From an uncultured Rhodovulum sp. (GTDB lineage: Bacteria > Pseudomonadota > Alphaproteobacteria > Rhodobacterales > Rhodobacteraceae), in assembly GCA_946221765.1 (NCBI GenBank), contig CAMIMK010000132.1, positions 1-8,313 on the forward strand: 8,313 nt of DNA, given 5' to 3'. A program made the position numbers and the translations under genes. Positions 1-5,012 of this stretch are shown here, in pieces. The notes below the pieces were generated by a model. It saw nothing but the letters and a program-made list of their open reading frames with translations. It was not told where the DNA came from and searched no databases. The number at the start of each line of letters is the position of its first letter. The stretch's first letter is position 1.

Positions 1-12
1 GAGGATCAGGAG

Positions 13-135
13 ATGAACCGGGGCGGCCGCCGCGCGCTGACGCCGGCGGACATCCGCGCGGCGCTGCGGCTCTACCGGCTGGCGGACGGGCTGCTCCTCG
101 CCCTGCTCGCGGCGGCCGTGGGGCTTCTGGCCTGA
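13..135 (+). CDS. Small membrane-type ORF (40 aa), or the 3' end of a longer gene
   Basis: An ATG at 13 opens a 40-codon frame ending in TGA at 133-135. The product has a basic N-terminus (MNRGGRRALTP), a short amphipathic stretch, and a C-terminal hydrophobic run of about 17 residues (DGLLLALLAAAVGLLA) that could span the membrane. AGGAG at 8-12 touches the ATG and GAGG at 1-4 sits eight bases ahead, so an independent start is plausible. However, the same frame is open back to base 1 (reading E-D-Q-E-M), so this may be the C-terminal tail of a protein that starts outside the window. I do not recognise a family. It would be either a tiny single-span inner-membrane protein or the last helix of a larger membrane protein. 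The bases left of the window decide between these. Confidence 0.45.
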   Translation: MNRGGRRALTPADIRAALRLYRLADGLLLALLAAAVGLLA

Positions 136-177
136 GACGATTTCCGGATGAATCCTTCGGAAGCCGCCGCCCTTGCC

Positions 178-199
178 GGTCCAGCCCAAAGGCTGGACC
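178..199. repeat. Perfect 9-bp hairpin in intergenic DNA
   Basis: GGTCCAGCC (178-186), loop CAAA (187-190) and GGCTGGACC (191-199) form a perfect 9-bp stem with a four-base loop. It begins 42 bases after the stop at 135. It could end transcription of the left-hand gene, but no T-run follows on the plus strand and none follows on the minus strand either. A Rho-dependent or structural role, or a REP-like element, is equally possible. Confidence 0.6.
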
Positions 200-228
200 T
201 GGCTCTGACGCTGCCGCAAAGGACGCCC

Positions 229-268
229 CGAACCGGCGACACGCGAGGCCTTGCCTCGCGCCGGTTCG
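229..268. repeat. 40-base compound palindrome
   Basis: An outer stem of 9 bp (CGAACCGGC at 229-237 with GCCGGTTCG at 260-268) encloses an inner 7-bp stem (GCGAGGC at 243-249 with GCCTCGC at 253-259). The loop is three bases (250-252) and there is a one-sided five-base bulge, GACAC (238-242). All 16 pairs are Watson-Crick. This much symmetry is hard to get by chance even in high-GC DNA. It could be an RNA structure, a protein-binding site or a dispersed palindromic repeat. No T-tract follows, so a canonical terminator is less likely. Confidence 0.6.
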
Positions 269-434
269 CCACCTGGAGCGCGTGAGCGCGGAAGGCGGGG
301 GGGGGCTCCGCAGGCTCTGCGACCGGGGTAATCGGGACAAATCGGGGCGCGGATGGGACAGCGCCCTTGTGCGAGACGTTGAGTGGGAGATCCGAACCAT
401 TCCCCCGGAAGTCGAATGAGATCCGGGACAGGGA

Positions 435-518
435 TGGTACGGGCGGTCGGACTCGAACCGACATGTCTTGCGACGGCGGATTTTGAATCCGCTGCGTCTA
501 CCATTCCGCCACGCCCGC
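435..518 (-). tRNA. tRNA-Leu (anticodon CAA)
   Basis: On the minus strand the gene runs from 518 (5' end) to 435 and includes an encoded CCA (435-437) and discriminator A (438). The 7-bp acceptor stem pairs GCGGGCG (518-512) with CGCCCGT (445-439), with one G-U at the first position. The anticodon stem GCGGA/TCCGC encloses the loop TTCAAAA, so the anticodon is CAA (genome 483-485), which reads UUG leucine codons. The T arm GTCGG-TTCGAGT-CCGAC is intact. A long variable arm with a GTC/GAC stem and GCAA loop marks a class II tRNA, as expected for leucine. The 84-base length fits tRNA-Leu. A candidate promoter lies just upstream. Confidence 0.97.
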
Positions 519-528
519 GGTACGGGAT

Positions 529-557
529 CGAGTAGGTTTTCCCGGATGACCGGTCAA
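529..557 (-). promoter_or_regulatory. Candidate promoter of tRNA-Leu(CAA)
   Basis: On the minus strand, TTGACC (557-552) is followed after exactly 17 bases by TACTCG (534-529). The first hexamer matches five of six -35 positions, while the -10 is weak. Transcription would start a few bases before the mature 5' end at 518, leaving a very short leader. Spacing and position support it, but the -10 match is poor. Confidence 0.5.
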
Positions 558-581
558 GCGGTTATCACCAGGGTCATCCGG
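542..581. repeat. 10-bp inverted repeat overlapping the tRNA promoter
   Basis: CCGGATGACC (542-551) and GGTCATCCGG (572-581) are perfect 10-bp inverted copies separated by 20 bases. The left arm also takes part in a separate perfect palindrome, TGACCGGTCA (547-556), which covers most of the -35 hexamer. Three GGTCA-type half-sites therefore lie within 30 bases. It could be an operator for the tRNA promoter or a structure ending the DUF1491 transcript. No T-run follows the hairpin. The rest of the tRNA-DUF1491 spacer (582-725) shows only a weak GGGGA/TCCCC pairing (668-688) and no gene. Confidence 0.45.
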
Positions 582-725
582 TTGCCGTCCCGGCCGGTTC
601 CCGTCGCCAGCGGCCTGTCGGTCGTGACCTGCCGGAGCCGGGGGCTGTCGCGGTCGTCGTGTCCTTTGGGGAAATCCACCCAGTCCCCGGGGTGCGTCGT
701 CTCGTGTCGGACCAGCAGGCGCCGT

Positions 726-1067
726 TCACTCCGCGAGGCCGGGCTCGTCGAGGAGGGTGCGGCCGCCGCGGTCCTCGACCTCGATCACCCAGAGGTCGGG
801 GTCGAAGCGGCGCTGCCGGGCGAGGGCCGCGTCCACCTCGGCCTCCGGGCCATCGGCCAGGGAGGTCCAGACGCGGCCGCCGGTCATGTCCGGGGCCCAG
901 CTGCGGGCGAAGGCGGCGCCGGTGCCGTCGAGGCGGTTGAGCTTCACCACCACCGCCCCGGCCGTCGCGTCGCCCCGCGCGGTGACGAAGGCCGGGATGT
1001 CCGCGAGGCGCAGCCGGGTCAGGTAGGCGTCGATCCAGAACCGCGCCGTCAGCCGGGGCGGTGTCAC
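726..1067 (-). CDS. DUF1491 family protein
   Basis: This is a 113-residue soluble protein of unknown function. It fits the alphaproteobacterial DUF1491 family: an N-terminal RLTARFWIDAYLTRL segment, a central RGDATAGAVVVKLNRLDG stretch, and a C-terminal RQRRFDPDLWVIEVED block. These are the landmarks I recall for the family, recognised by eye rather than by a search. There is no signal peptide and no membrane segment. I chose the GTG at 1067-1065 as start. It overlaps the era stop in a GTGA arrangement (1064-1067), implying translational coupling, and the next residues (TPPRLTARFW) are where the conserved part begins. A same-frame ATG at 2111 would give a 461-residue product, but it runs antiparallel in frame through era and is not credible. 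As last gene of the lepB-rnc-era operon it may support a ribosome- or RNA-related process. That is inference from position only. Confidence 0.85.
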   Translation of the reverse strand: MTPPRLTARFWIDAYLTRLRLADIPAFVTARGDATAGAVVVKLNRLDGTGAAFARSWAPDMTGGRVWTSLADGPEAEVDAALARQRRFDPDLWVIEVEDRGGRTLLDEPGLAE

Positions 1068-2008
1068 CCCTTTGCCTCGCCGTCGCGGAAGTCGAGGCCC
1101 ATTTCCGAATAGCGTTCGGCCTCGTCGAGCCAGTTCGGCCGGACCTTCACCGTCAGGAACAGATGCACCTCGCGCCCGAGGAAGGTCTTGATCTCCTCGC
1201 GCGCGGCCTGGCCCACGGCCCTCATCGTTGCGCCCTTCGGCCCGAGGGCGATGCCCTTGTGGCCGTCGCGCGCCACGTAGATCACCTGGTCGATGCGCAC
1301 CGAGCCGTCCTTGCGGTCCTGCCAGGCCTCGGTCTCGACGGTCAGCTCGTAGGGCAGTTCCTGGTGCAGGCGCAGCGTCAGCTTCTCGCGCGTCATCTCC
1401 GCGGCGATCAGCCGCTCGGTGACATCGGCGATCTGGTCGTCGGGATAGAGCCACGGCCCCGGCGGGACGGCGGTGCCGAGCCACGCCTTCAGGTGATCGA
1501 CCCCGTGGCCGCGCTCGGCCGAGATCATGAAGGTCGCGGCGAAGTCGCGCAGGCCGTTCATTTCGGCCGAAAGGGCGAGGAGCCTTTCGGCCGGCACCCG
1601 GTCGATCTTGTTGATGACGAGCGCGATGGACCGCCCGGCGGGCAGCGTCTCGGCCAGCCGCTCGAGGATCGCCCGCACCCCTTCGGTCAGCCCGCGATGC
1701 GCCTCGATGAGGAGGAGGACGGTATCGGCATCCGCCGCGCCGGCCCAGGCCGCGGTGACCATCGCCCGGTCGAGCCGGCGCCGCGGGCGGAAGAGGCCGG
1801 GCGTGTCGATGAAGACGATCTGCGACGGCCCCTCGGTCAGGATGCCCCGGATGCGGGCGCGGGTCGTCTGCACCTTGTGGGTGACGATGGAGACCTTTGC
1901 CCCGACCAGCCGGTTCATCAGCGTCGACTTGCCGGCATTCGGCTCGCCGATCAGGGCCACGAGCCCGCAGCGGGTCTCCGCCGCCGTGCCGTCCGGGCCT
2001 TCGCTCAT
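1064..2008 (-). CDS. era: GTPase Era (ribosome assembly, 16S rRNA binding)
   Basis: Era is a 314-residue GTPase that binds the 3' end of 16S rRNA through a KH domain and helps mature the 30S subunit at the inner face of the membrane. The G motifs are all present: G1 GEPNAGKS (21-28), a G2 region with TT (48-49), G3 DTPG (68-71), G4 NKID (133-136) and G5 SAE (163-165). The C-terminal KH domain carries the GPKG loop (256-259) and ends around WLDEAERY. The length is close to the usual 295-310 residues. The start MSEGPDG at 2008 is preferred because GAGGGGAG lies nine bases upstream. An in-frame ATG at 2044 would add 12 residues with no comparable ribosome site. The stop overlaps the DUF1491 GTG start. 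A 109-base spacer separates it from rnc, so it may be translated independently of rnc. Confidence 0.97.
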   Translation of the reverse strand: MSEGPDGTAAETRCGLVALIGEPNAGKSTLMNRLVGAKVSIVTHKVQTTRARIRGILTEGPSQIVFIDTPGLFRPRRRLDRAMVTAAWAGAADADTVLLLIEAHRGLTEGVRAILERLAETLPAGRSIALVINKIDRVPAERLLALSAEMNGLRDFAATFMISAERGHGVDHLKAWLGTAVPPGPWLYPDDQIADVTERLIAAEMTREKLTLRLHQELPYELTVETEAWQDRKDGSVRIDQVIYVARDGHKGIALGPKGATMRAVGQAAREEIKTFLGREVHLFLTVKVRPNWLDEAERYSEMGLDFRDGEAKG

Positions 2009-2017
2009 CGCCGTTGT

Positions 2018-2025
2018 CTCCCCTC
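2018..2025 (-). promoter_or_regulatory. Ribosome binding site deciding the era start
   Basis: GAGGGGAG on the minus strand (2025-2018) lies nine bases before the ATG at 2008. It is strong enough to favour this start over the in-frame ATG at 2044. Confidence 0.7.
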
Positions 2026-2060
2026 GCTGTCCGCGGGGTGTCATAGCCGGGTCGCGGGGG

Positions 2061-2075
2061 TGGGGACAGTCCCCA
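2061..2075. repeat. Short perfect hairpin in the rnc-era spacer
   Basis: TGGGGA (2061-2066), CAG and TCCCCA (2070-2075) form a perfect 6-bp stem with a three-base loop in the 109-base gap between rnc and era. There is no T-run beside it. It could be a processing or stability element in the polycistronic RNA, or a copy of a short dispersed palindrome. Confidence 0.5.
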
Positions 2076-2079
2076 ATCG

Positions 2080-2101
2080 CGCGGCCCGTGCGCGGCCCGT
2101 G
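2080..2101. repeat. 11-bp tandem duplication
   Basis: CGCGGCCCGTG occurs twice back to back (2080-2090 and 2091-2101) with no mismatch, 16 bases from the rnc stop and outside both coding regions. It looks like a recent slippage duplication, tolerated because it lies in the spacer. Confidence 0.75.
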
Positions 2102-2117
2102 TGCCGTCCACGGCGCG

Positions 2118-2798
2118 TCAGTCCGCCGTGGTCACCTGTGCGAGCAGGGCGGTGGCGGCGGCCTGCTGGGCGGCGCGCTTGCTCGGGGCGTCGCCCGTCG
2201 CCGCGCGGCCGTCCTCCAGCCGGGCCTCGACCGAGAACCGCGGCGCATGGTCGGGGCCGCTCCGCCCGGTGTCGAGATAGACCGGGGGGCGGAGGCCGCG
2301 CGCCTGCGCCCATTCCTGAAGCGCGGTCTTGGCGTCGGCCTCCTGGCGGTGGGCGGCGGCGATGCGGTCGCCCCACCAGGCGAGGATGCGCCCGCGGGCC
2401 GCCTCGAGCCCGGCGTCGAGATAGACCGCGGCGATCACCGCCTCCATCGCGTCGCCGAGCAGCGCCGTCTTGCGGCGGCCGCCGGACAGCATCTCGGACC
2501 GGCCCATGCGCAGGCCAGCGCCGAGGTCGAGCCCGGTTGCCACCTCGGCGCAGGTCTCCTTGCGGACGAGGGCATTGAGGCGCGGGGCGAGGGTGCCCTC
2601 GGGGGCGGAGGCATCGGCCTCCAGCAGCGCCTCGGCGATGACGAGGCCGAGGACGCGGTCGCCGAGGAATTCCAGCCGCTGGTTGCTGGCGGCGCCACCG
2701 ACCGAGGGATGGGTCAGCGCCTCGACGAGAAGTTCGGGCCGGCGGAAATCATGGCCGAGCCGCGCGGCCACCCCGGCCATCGACGGGCTCAGCTTCAT
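2118..2798 (-). CDS. rnc: Ribonuclease III
   Basis: This is a 226-residue double-strand-specific endoribonuclease that acts in rRNA and mRNA maturation. The N-terminal RNase III domain contains the signature NQRLEFLGDRVLGL (39-52), with metal-binding Glu43 and Asp47, and the second catalytic patch GDAMEA with Asp116 and Glu119. The C-terminal dsRNA-binding domain starts near 155 (DAKTALQEWAQARG) and closes with PSKRAAQQAAATALL (205-219). The length is typical. The Glu that precedes R-L-E-F in E. coli (Glu38) is Gln40 here. I recall NQRLEFLGD as common in alphaproteobacteria, so this is probably ordinary. The ATG at 2798 overlaps the lepB stop as ATGA (2795-2798), indicating translational coupling. 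The frame is open far upstream through lepB antiparallel codons, but the domain begins right at MKLSPSM. Confidence 0.97.
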   Translation of the reverse strand: MKLSPSMAGVAARLGHDFRRPELLVEALTHPSVGGAASNQRLEFLGDRVLGLVIAEALLEADASAPEGTLAPRLNALVRKETCAEVATGLDLGAGLRMGRSEMLSGGRRKTALLGDAMEAVIAAVYLDAGLEAARGRILAWWGDRIAAAHRQEADAKTALQEWAQARGLRPPVYLDTGRSGPDHAPRFSVEARLEDGRAATGDAPSKRAAQQAAATALLAQVTTAD

Positions 2799-3592
2799 TC
2801 GATCCGCAGGAAGAAGCGGTCGGGCCGCCAGGTCCAGAAGGCGAGCATCGAGGATCCGGCCGAGGAGAAGATCACCCGGTCCGCCCGGCCGACGAGATTC
2901 TCGAAGGGCACGAAGCCGACGCCGCCGGCCGACCGCGGGAAGCGGCTGTCCATCGAATTGTCGCGGTTGTCGCCCATGAAGAAGAACTCGCCCTCGGGCA
3001 CCAGGAATTCCGGCGTCGTGTCCGCGACGCTCGGCTCGATGTCGAGCACCTTGTGCTGGTGGCCGTCGGGCAGGGTCTCGACCGCCTGCGCGGCGAGACA
3101 GTCCTCGCCGTCGGCCACCGGCCGGTTGGCGCAGCGGGGCATGTTCTGCATCGGGCCCTGCGGCGCATAGGTTTCCGAGAAGGTGCCATCGGCCACCTGC
3201 GGCAGGGCCTTGCCGTTGATGTGCAGGATGCCGTCGATCATCTGCACCCGGTCGCCCGGCAGGCCGATCAGCCGCTTGATATAGTCGGTGCCACCGTCGG
3301 TGCCGTTGCCGGGCTTCTTGAAGACCACGACATCGCCCCGCTCGGGCATGCGCGCGAGGATCCGTCCGTCGATCGGGCAGAGCGAGAAGGGGCAGGAATA
3401 GCGCGAATAGCCGTAGGCCATCTTGTTGACGAAGAGGAAATCCCCGATCAGCAGCGTCGGCTTCATCGAGCCGGAGGGGATCCAGAACGGCTGGAAGAAC
3501 AGGGTCCGGATCACCCCGGCCAGCACCAGCGCGTAGACGATTGTCTTGATGAGTTCGACGAAGCCGCCCTGGGCTTTGCTCTTGGTCGCCAT
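2795..3592 (-). CDS. lepB: Signal peptidase I
   Basis: This is a 265-residue inner-membrane serine protease that cleaves signal peptides from Sec- and Tat-exported proteins. It has one N-terminal membrane segment (about 11-33) and the active-site box IPSGSMKPTL with nucleophile Ser42. Box D, DYIKRLIGLPGD (103-114), carries the general base Lys106, and box E is GDNRDNSMDSRF (207-218). Four cysteines (67, 72, 154, 165) lie in the periplasmic part. The start MATKSKAQGG at 3592 gives a normal short cytosolic tail. A 19-residue extension to 3649 is possible, but it would place the predicted -10 element inside the gene. There is no strong Shine-Dalgarno, only GGGCGGG. It is the first gene of the lepB-rnc-era-DUF1491 operon and diverges from the ABC transporter. 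The neighbouring transporter's binding protein, with its Ala-X-Ala site, would be one of its substrates. Confidence 0.97.
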   Translation of the reverse strand: MATKSKAQGGFVELIKTIVYALVLAGVIRTLFFQPFWIPSGSMKPTLLIGDFLFVNKMAYGYSRYSCPFSLCPIDGRILARMPERGDVVVFKKPGNGTDGGTDYIKRLIGLPGDRVQMIDGILHINGKALPQVADGTFSETYAPQGPMQNMPRCANRPVADGEDCLAAQAVETLPDGHQHKVLDIEPSVADTTPEFLVPEGEFFFMGDNRDNSMDSRFPRSAGGVGFVPFENLVGRADRVIFSSAGSSMLAFWTWRPDRFFLRIE

Positions 3593-3633
3593 CGGGCCCG
3601 CCCGGATCGCACGCGCCGATCGCGCGCCGGCGC

Positions 3634-3662
3634 GTTTTCGCCGCTCCACCCGCCCCTGTCAA
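3634..3662 (-). promoter_or_regulatory. Candidate promoter of the lepB-rnc-era operon
   Basis: On the minus strand a perfect -35 hexamer TTGACA (3662-3657) is followed after 17 bases by GAAAAC (3639-3634), a weak -10 with three of six matches. It would start RNA around 3627, about 35 bases before lepB. A 6-bp hairpin, CCCGGC/GCCGGG (3663-3679), abuts the -35. A 7-bp inverted repeat, ACGCGCC (3611-3617) with GGCGCGT (3629-3635), lies over the -10 edge and probable start site. Confidence 0.5.
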
Positions 3663-3776
3663 CCCGGCCTCCCGCCGGGGAGGGACGCGGCCGGGGAGGG
3701 AAGATGGTGCGCCTTTCTCGCCGGGCGCGCGCAGGACGAGAGGCGTGGCGGCGCGTGGCGCCCCGGCAGGGATCAA

Positions 3777-3787
3777 TTGTCAGACAA
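3777..3787. promoter_or_regulatory. Palindrome upstream of the ABC operon (possible operator)
   Basis: TTGTC-A-GACAA is a perfect 5-1-5 palindrome in a locally AT-rich patch of the divergent control region, immediately upstream of the candidate -35 at 3792. Its position suits an activator or repressor site for the transporter operon. TTGTCA also resembles a -35 hexamer, but no good -10 follows at the right distance. Confidence 0.45.
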
Positions 3788-3791
3788 GTGG

Positions 3792-3819
3792 TTGCGGGAT
3801 GGATCCCGGTGTGCATAGT
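3792..3819 (+). promoter_or_regulatory. Candidate ABC operon promoter with a palindrome in its spacer
   Basis: TTGCGG (3792-3797) and CATAGT (3814-3819) are 16 bases apart and lie about 47 bases before the ATPase start. The -10 matches four of six positions and the -35 three of six, so activator help would be expected. A perfect 6-2-6 palindrome, CGGGAT-GG-ATCCCG (3795-3808), overlaps the end of the -35 and fills most of the spacer, a classic place for a repressor. The leader after it (3826-3865) is A/G/C-rich, with tandem ACAAAG (3830-3841) and a purine-rich ribosome site (GGGAAGGGG, 3851-3859). Confidence 0.45.
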
Positions 3820-3865
3820 GTTCGGTCAAACAAAGACAAAGACGACAACAGGGAAGGGGCGCCGC

Positions 3866-4930
3866 ATGGCCGAGGTTGCGATCCGCGACCTGCGCAAGTC
3901 CTTCGGGGCATTAGAAATTCTCCACGGTGTGTCCATAGACATCGCGGAGGGCGAGTTCGTCGTCCTCGTGGGGCCGTCAGGCTGCGGGAAATCGACGCTG
4001 CTCAGGATGCTCGCGGGTCTGGAGCATGTGACTTCGGGCGAGATCCGCATCGGCGACCGGGTGGTGAACGACCTGCCGCCCAAGGACCGGGACATCGCCA
4101 TGGTGTTCCAGAACTATGCGCTCTATCCGCACATGACCGTCGCCGAGAACATGGCCTTCTCGCTGACGCTCCGCGCGGCGCCCAAGGACGAGATCGCCGC
4201 CAAGGTCGCCCCGGCGGCCGAGATCCTCGGCCTGTCCAAGCTTCTCGACCGCTATCCGCGCCAGCTCTCCGGCGGCCAGCGCCAGCGCGTCGCCATGGGG
4301 CGCGCCATCGTCCGCGACCCGGCGGTGTTCCTCTTCGACGAGCCGCTGTCGAACCTCGACGCCAAGCTCCGCGTCTCGATGCGCACCGAGATCAAGAACC
4401 TGCACCAGCGGCTGAAGACCACGACCGTCTATGTCACCCACGACCAGATCGAGGCGATGACGATGGCCGACAAGATCGTCGTCATGCACGACGGCCGCGT
4501 CGAGCAGATCGGCGCGCCGCTCGATCTCTACGACCGGCCGGCGAATCTCTTCGTCGCGGGCTTCATCGGTTCGCCGGCGATGAACATGCTGTCCGGCCGG
4601 ATCGATCCGGGGCGGCCGGAGGTCTTCACCACGACCGACGGGGTGGCGCTGCCCAGCCATGGGCGCCTCACCGGCCTGCCGCAGGCGGGGGCGATCTACG
4701 GCGTGCGGCCGGAGTCCTTCCTGCCGGGCGGCGACATCCCGCTGCGGATCGAGGTGATCGAGCCGACCGGCTCGGAGACCTACGTGGTCGGCTTCATCGG
4801 CCGGACCGAGGTCGTCGGCGTCTTCCGCGAGCGGATCGCGGCGCGTCCCGGCGAGGAGATCCGCGTCTCGATCGACGCGGGCGCGACGCATGTCTTCGAT
4901 GCCGGGACCGGCGTTCGGATCACCGCCTGA
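3866..4930 (+). CDS. CUT1-type ABC importer ATP-binding protein (UgpC/MalK family)
   Basis: This 354-residue cytoplasmic ATPase powers the importer encoded just downstream, working as a dimer on the two permeases. It has Walker A GPSGCGKST (36-44), the Q-loop at Gln82 (MVFQNYALYPHM), signature LSGGQ (134-138), Walker B VFLFDE (154-159), D-loop SNLD (162-165) and H-loop His192 (VTHDQIEAMTMA). After about 235 comes a TOBE/MOP-type regulatory tail (for example YGVRPESFLPGG and VIEPTGSETYVVGF), as in UgpC and MalK. The length is typical. The start is supported by the purine-rich stretch upstream and by MAEVAIRDLRKSFG at the normal N-terminus. Rare TTA (Leu16) and ATA (Ile24) codons lie in an AT-richer first stretch. 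Being first in the operon, ahead of the binding protein, is a less usual order. The substrate class is sugar, polyol or glycerol-phosphate; the exact substrate is unknown. Confidence 0.93.
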   Translation: MAEVAIRDLRKSFGALEILHGVSIDIAEGEFVVLVGPSGCGKSTLLRMLAGLEHVTSGEIRIGDRVVNDLPPKDRDIAMVFQNYALYPHMTVAENMAFSLTLRAAPKDEIAAKVAPAAEILGLSKLLDRYPRQLSGGQRQRVAMGRAIVRDPAVFLFDEPLSNLDAKLRVSMRTEIKNLHQRLKTTTVYVTHDQIEAMTMADKIVVMHDGRVEQIGAPLDLYDRPANLFVAGFIGSPAMNMLSGRIDPGRPEVFTTTDGVALPSHGRLTGLPQAGAIYGVRPESFLPGGDIPLRIEVIEPTGSETYVVGFIGRTEVVGVFRERIAARPGEEIRVSIDAGATHVFDAGTGVRITA

Positions 4931-4942
4931 CGCCTGCCGGAG

Positions 4943-4972
4943 GCCGGTGGCGGGCAGCGGGGCCCCGCCGGC
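4943..4972 (+). other. GC-rich stem-loop between ATPase and binding-protein genes
   Basis: The 82-base spacer (4931-5012) can fold in competing ways. One is GGCGGG (4949-4954) with CCCGCC (4964-4969), a 6-bp stem with nine-base loop. Another is GCCGG (4943-4947) with CCGGC (4968-4972), and a perfect 12-base palindrome GCGGGGCCCCGC (4957-4968) lies inside. There is no T-run. It could slow or partly stop transcription after the ATPase gene or protect the 5' end of the processed binding-protein message. The exact fold is uncertain. Confidence 0.4.
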
Positions 4973-4996
4973 ACCAGACCAGAACCCGCGCACCAC

Positions 4997-5004
4997 AGGG
5001 AGGA
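4997..5004 (+). promoter_or_regulatory. Strong ribosome binding site of the binding-protein gene
   Basis: AGGGAGGA lies eight bases before the ATG at 5013, the best match of the operon. It settles this start over the in-frame ATG at 4890, which lies inside the ATPase gene, and over the in-frame TTG at 5007. It fits high-level translation of the periplasmic component. Confidence 0.75.
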
Positions 5005-5012
5005 CCTTGTCG

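Larger units (their letters stand above)
136..434. other. Gene-poor intergenic region with several dyads
   Basis: About 300 bases lie between the small ORF and the tRNA-Leu gene with no reading frame I can support. The stretch holds a perfect 9-bp hairpin (178-199), a 40-base compound palindrome (229-268), a smaller CGCAG/CTGCG hairpin (309-321), a direct repeat GAGCGCG (276-282 and 284-290), a run of nine G (297-305), and an 8-bp direct repeat GAGATCCG (387-394 and 418-425) just past the tRNA 3' end. None of the hairpins is followed by a T-run on either strand, so no standard intrinsic terminator is visible for the tRNA or the small ORF. A structured small RNA or a decayed repeat element are possible readings. 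Confidence 0.5.

Noticed and set aside
119..132. Rare catalytic change in RNase III (Gln40 for the E. coli Glu38) as evidence of inactivity
   Set aside because: This concerns rnc codon 40 (within 2118-2798). The essential Glu43, Asp47, Asp116 and Glu119 are all present, and the Gln form is, as I recall, normal in alphaproteobacteria.
297..305. Run of nine G
   Set aside because: It is a homopolymer in noncoding DNA. It may vary by slippage or sequencing error, but no gene or promoter depends on it.
72..464. 130-residue minus-strand reading frame
   Set aside because: It runs through part of the tRNA-Leu gene and the hairpin cluster, has an Arg/Ser/Pro/Ala-rich composition typical of noncoding high-GC frames, and shows no recognisable domain.
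435..518. tRNA-Leu as an integration site for a mobile element
   Set aside because: No integrase and no repeated tRNA 3'-end fragment are visible. The short GAGATCCG repeat (387-394, 418-425) does not copy the tRNA end.
726..2111. Possible 461-residue fusion ending in DUF1491
   Set aside because: Only the last 113 residues are protein-like. The upstream part is the wrong frame of era, and the GTG overlap with the era stop gives a natural start.
1061..2578. Long plus-strand frame opposite era and rnc
   Set aside because: It is the antisense of well-identified Era and RNase III codons. Its Arg/Gly/Pro/His-rich composition is a known high-GC shadow effect.
1527..3170. 547-residue plus-strand frame opposite era, rnc and lepB
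   Set aside because: It lies antisense to three confident genes and has no domain of its own.
2118..3776. Long frame joining lepB-region codons to rnc
   Set aside because: The part before 2798 is an out-of-frame reading of lepB. The RNase III domain begins at the ATG that overlaps the lepB stop.
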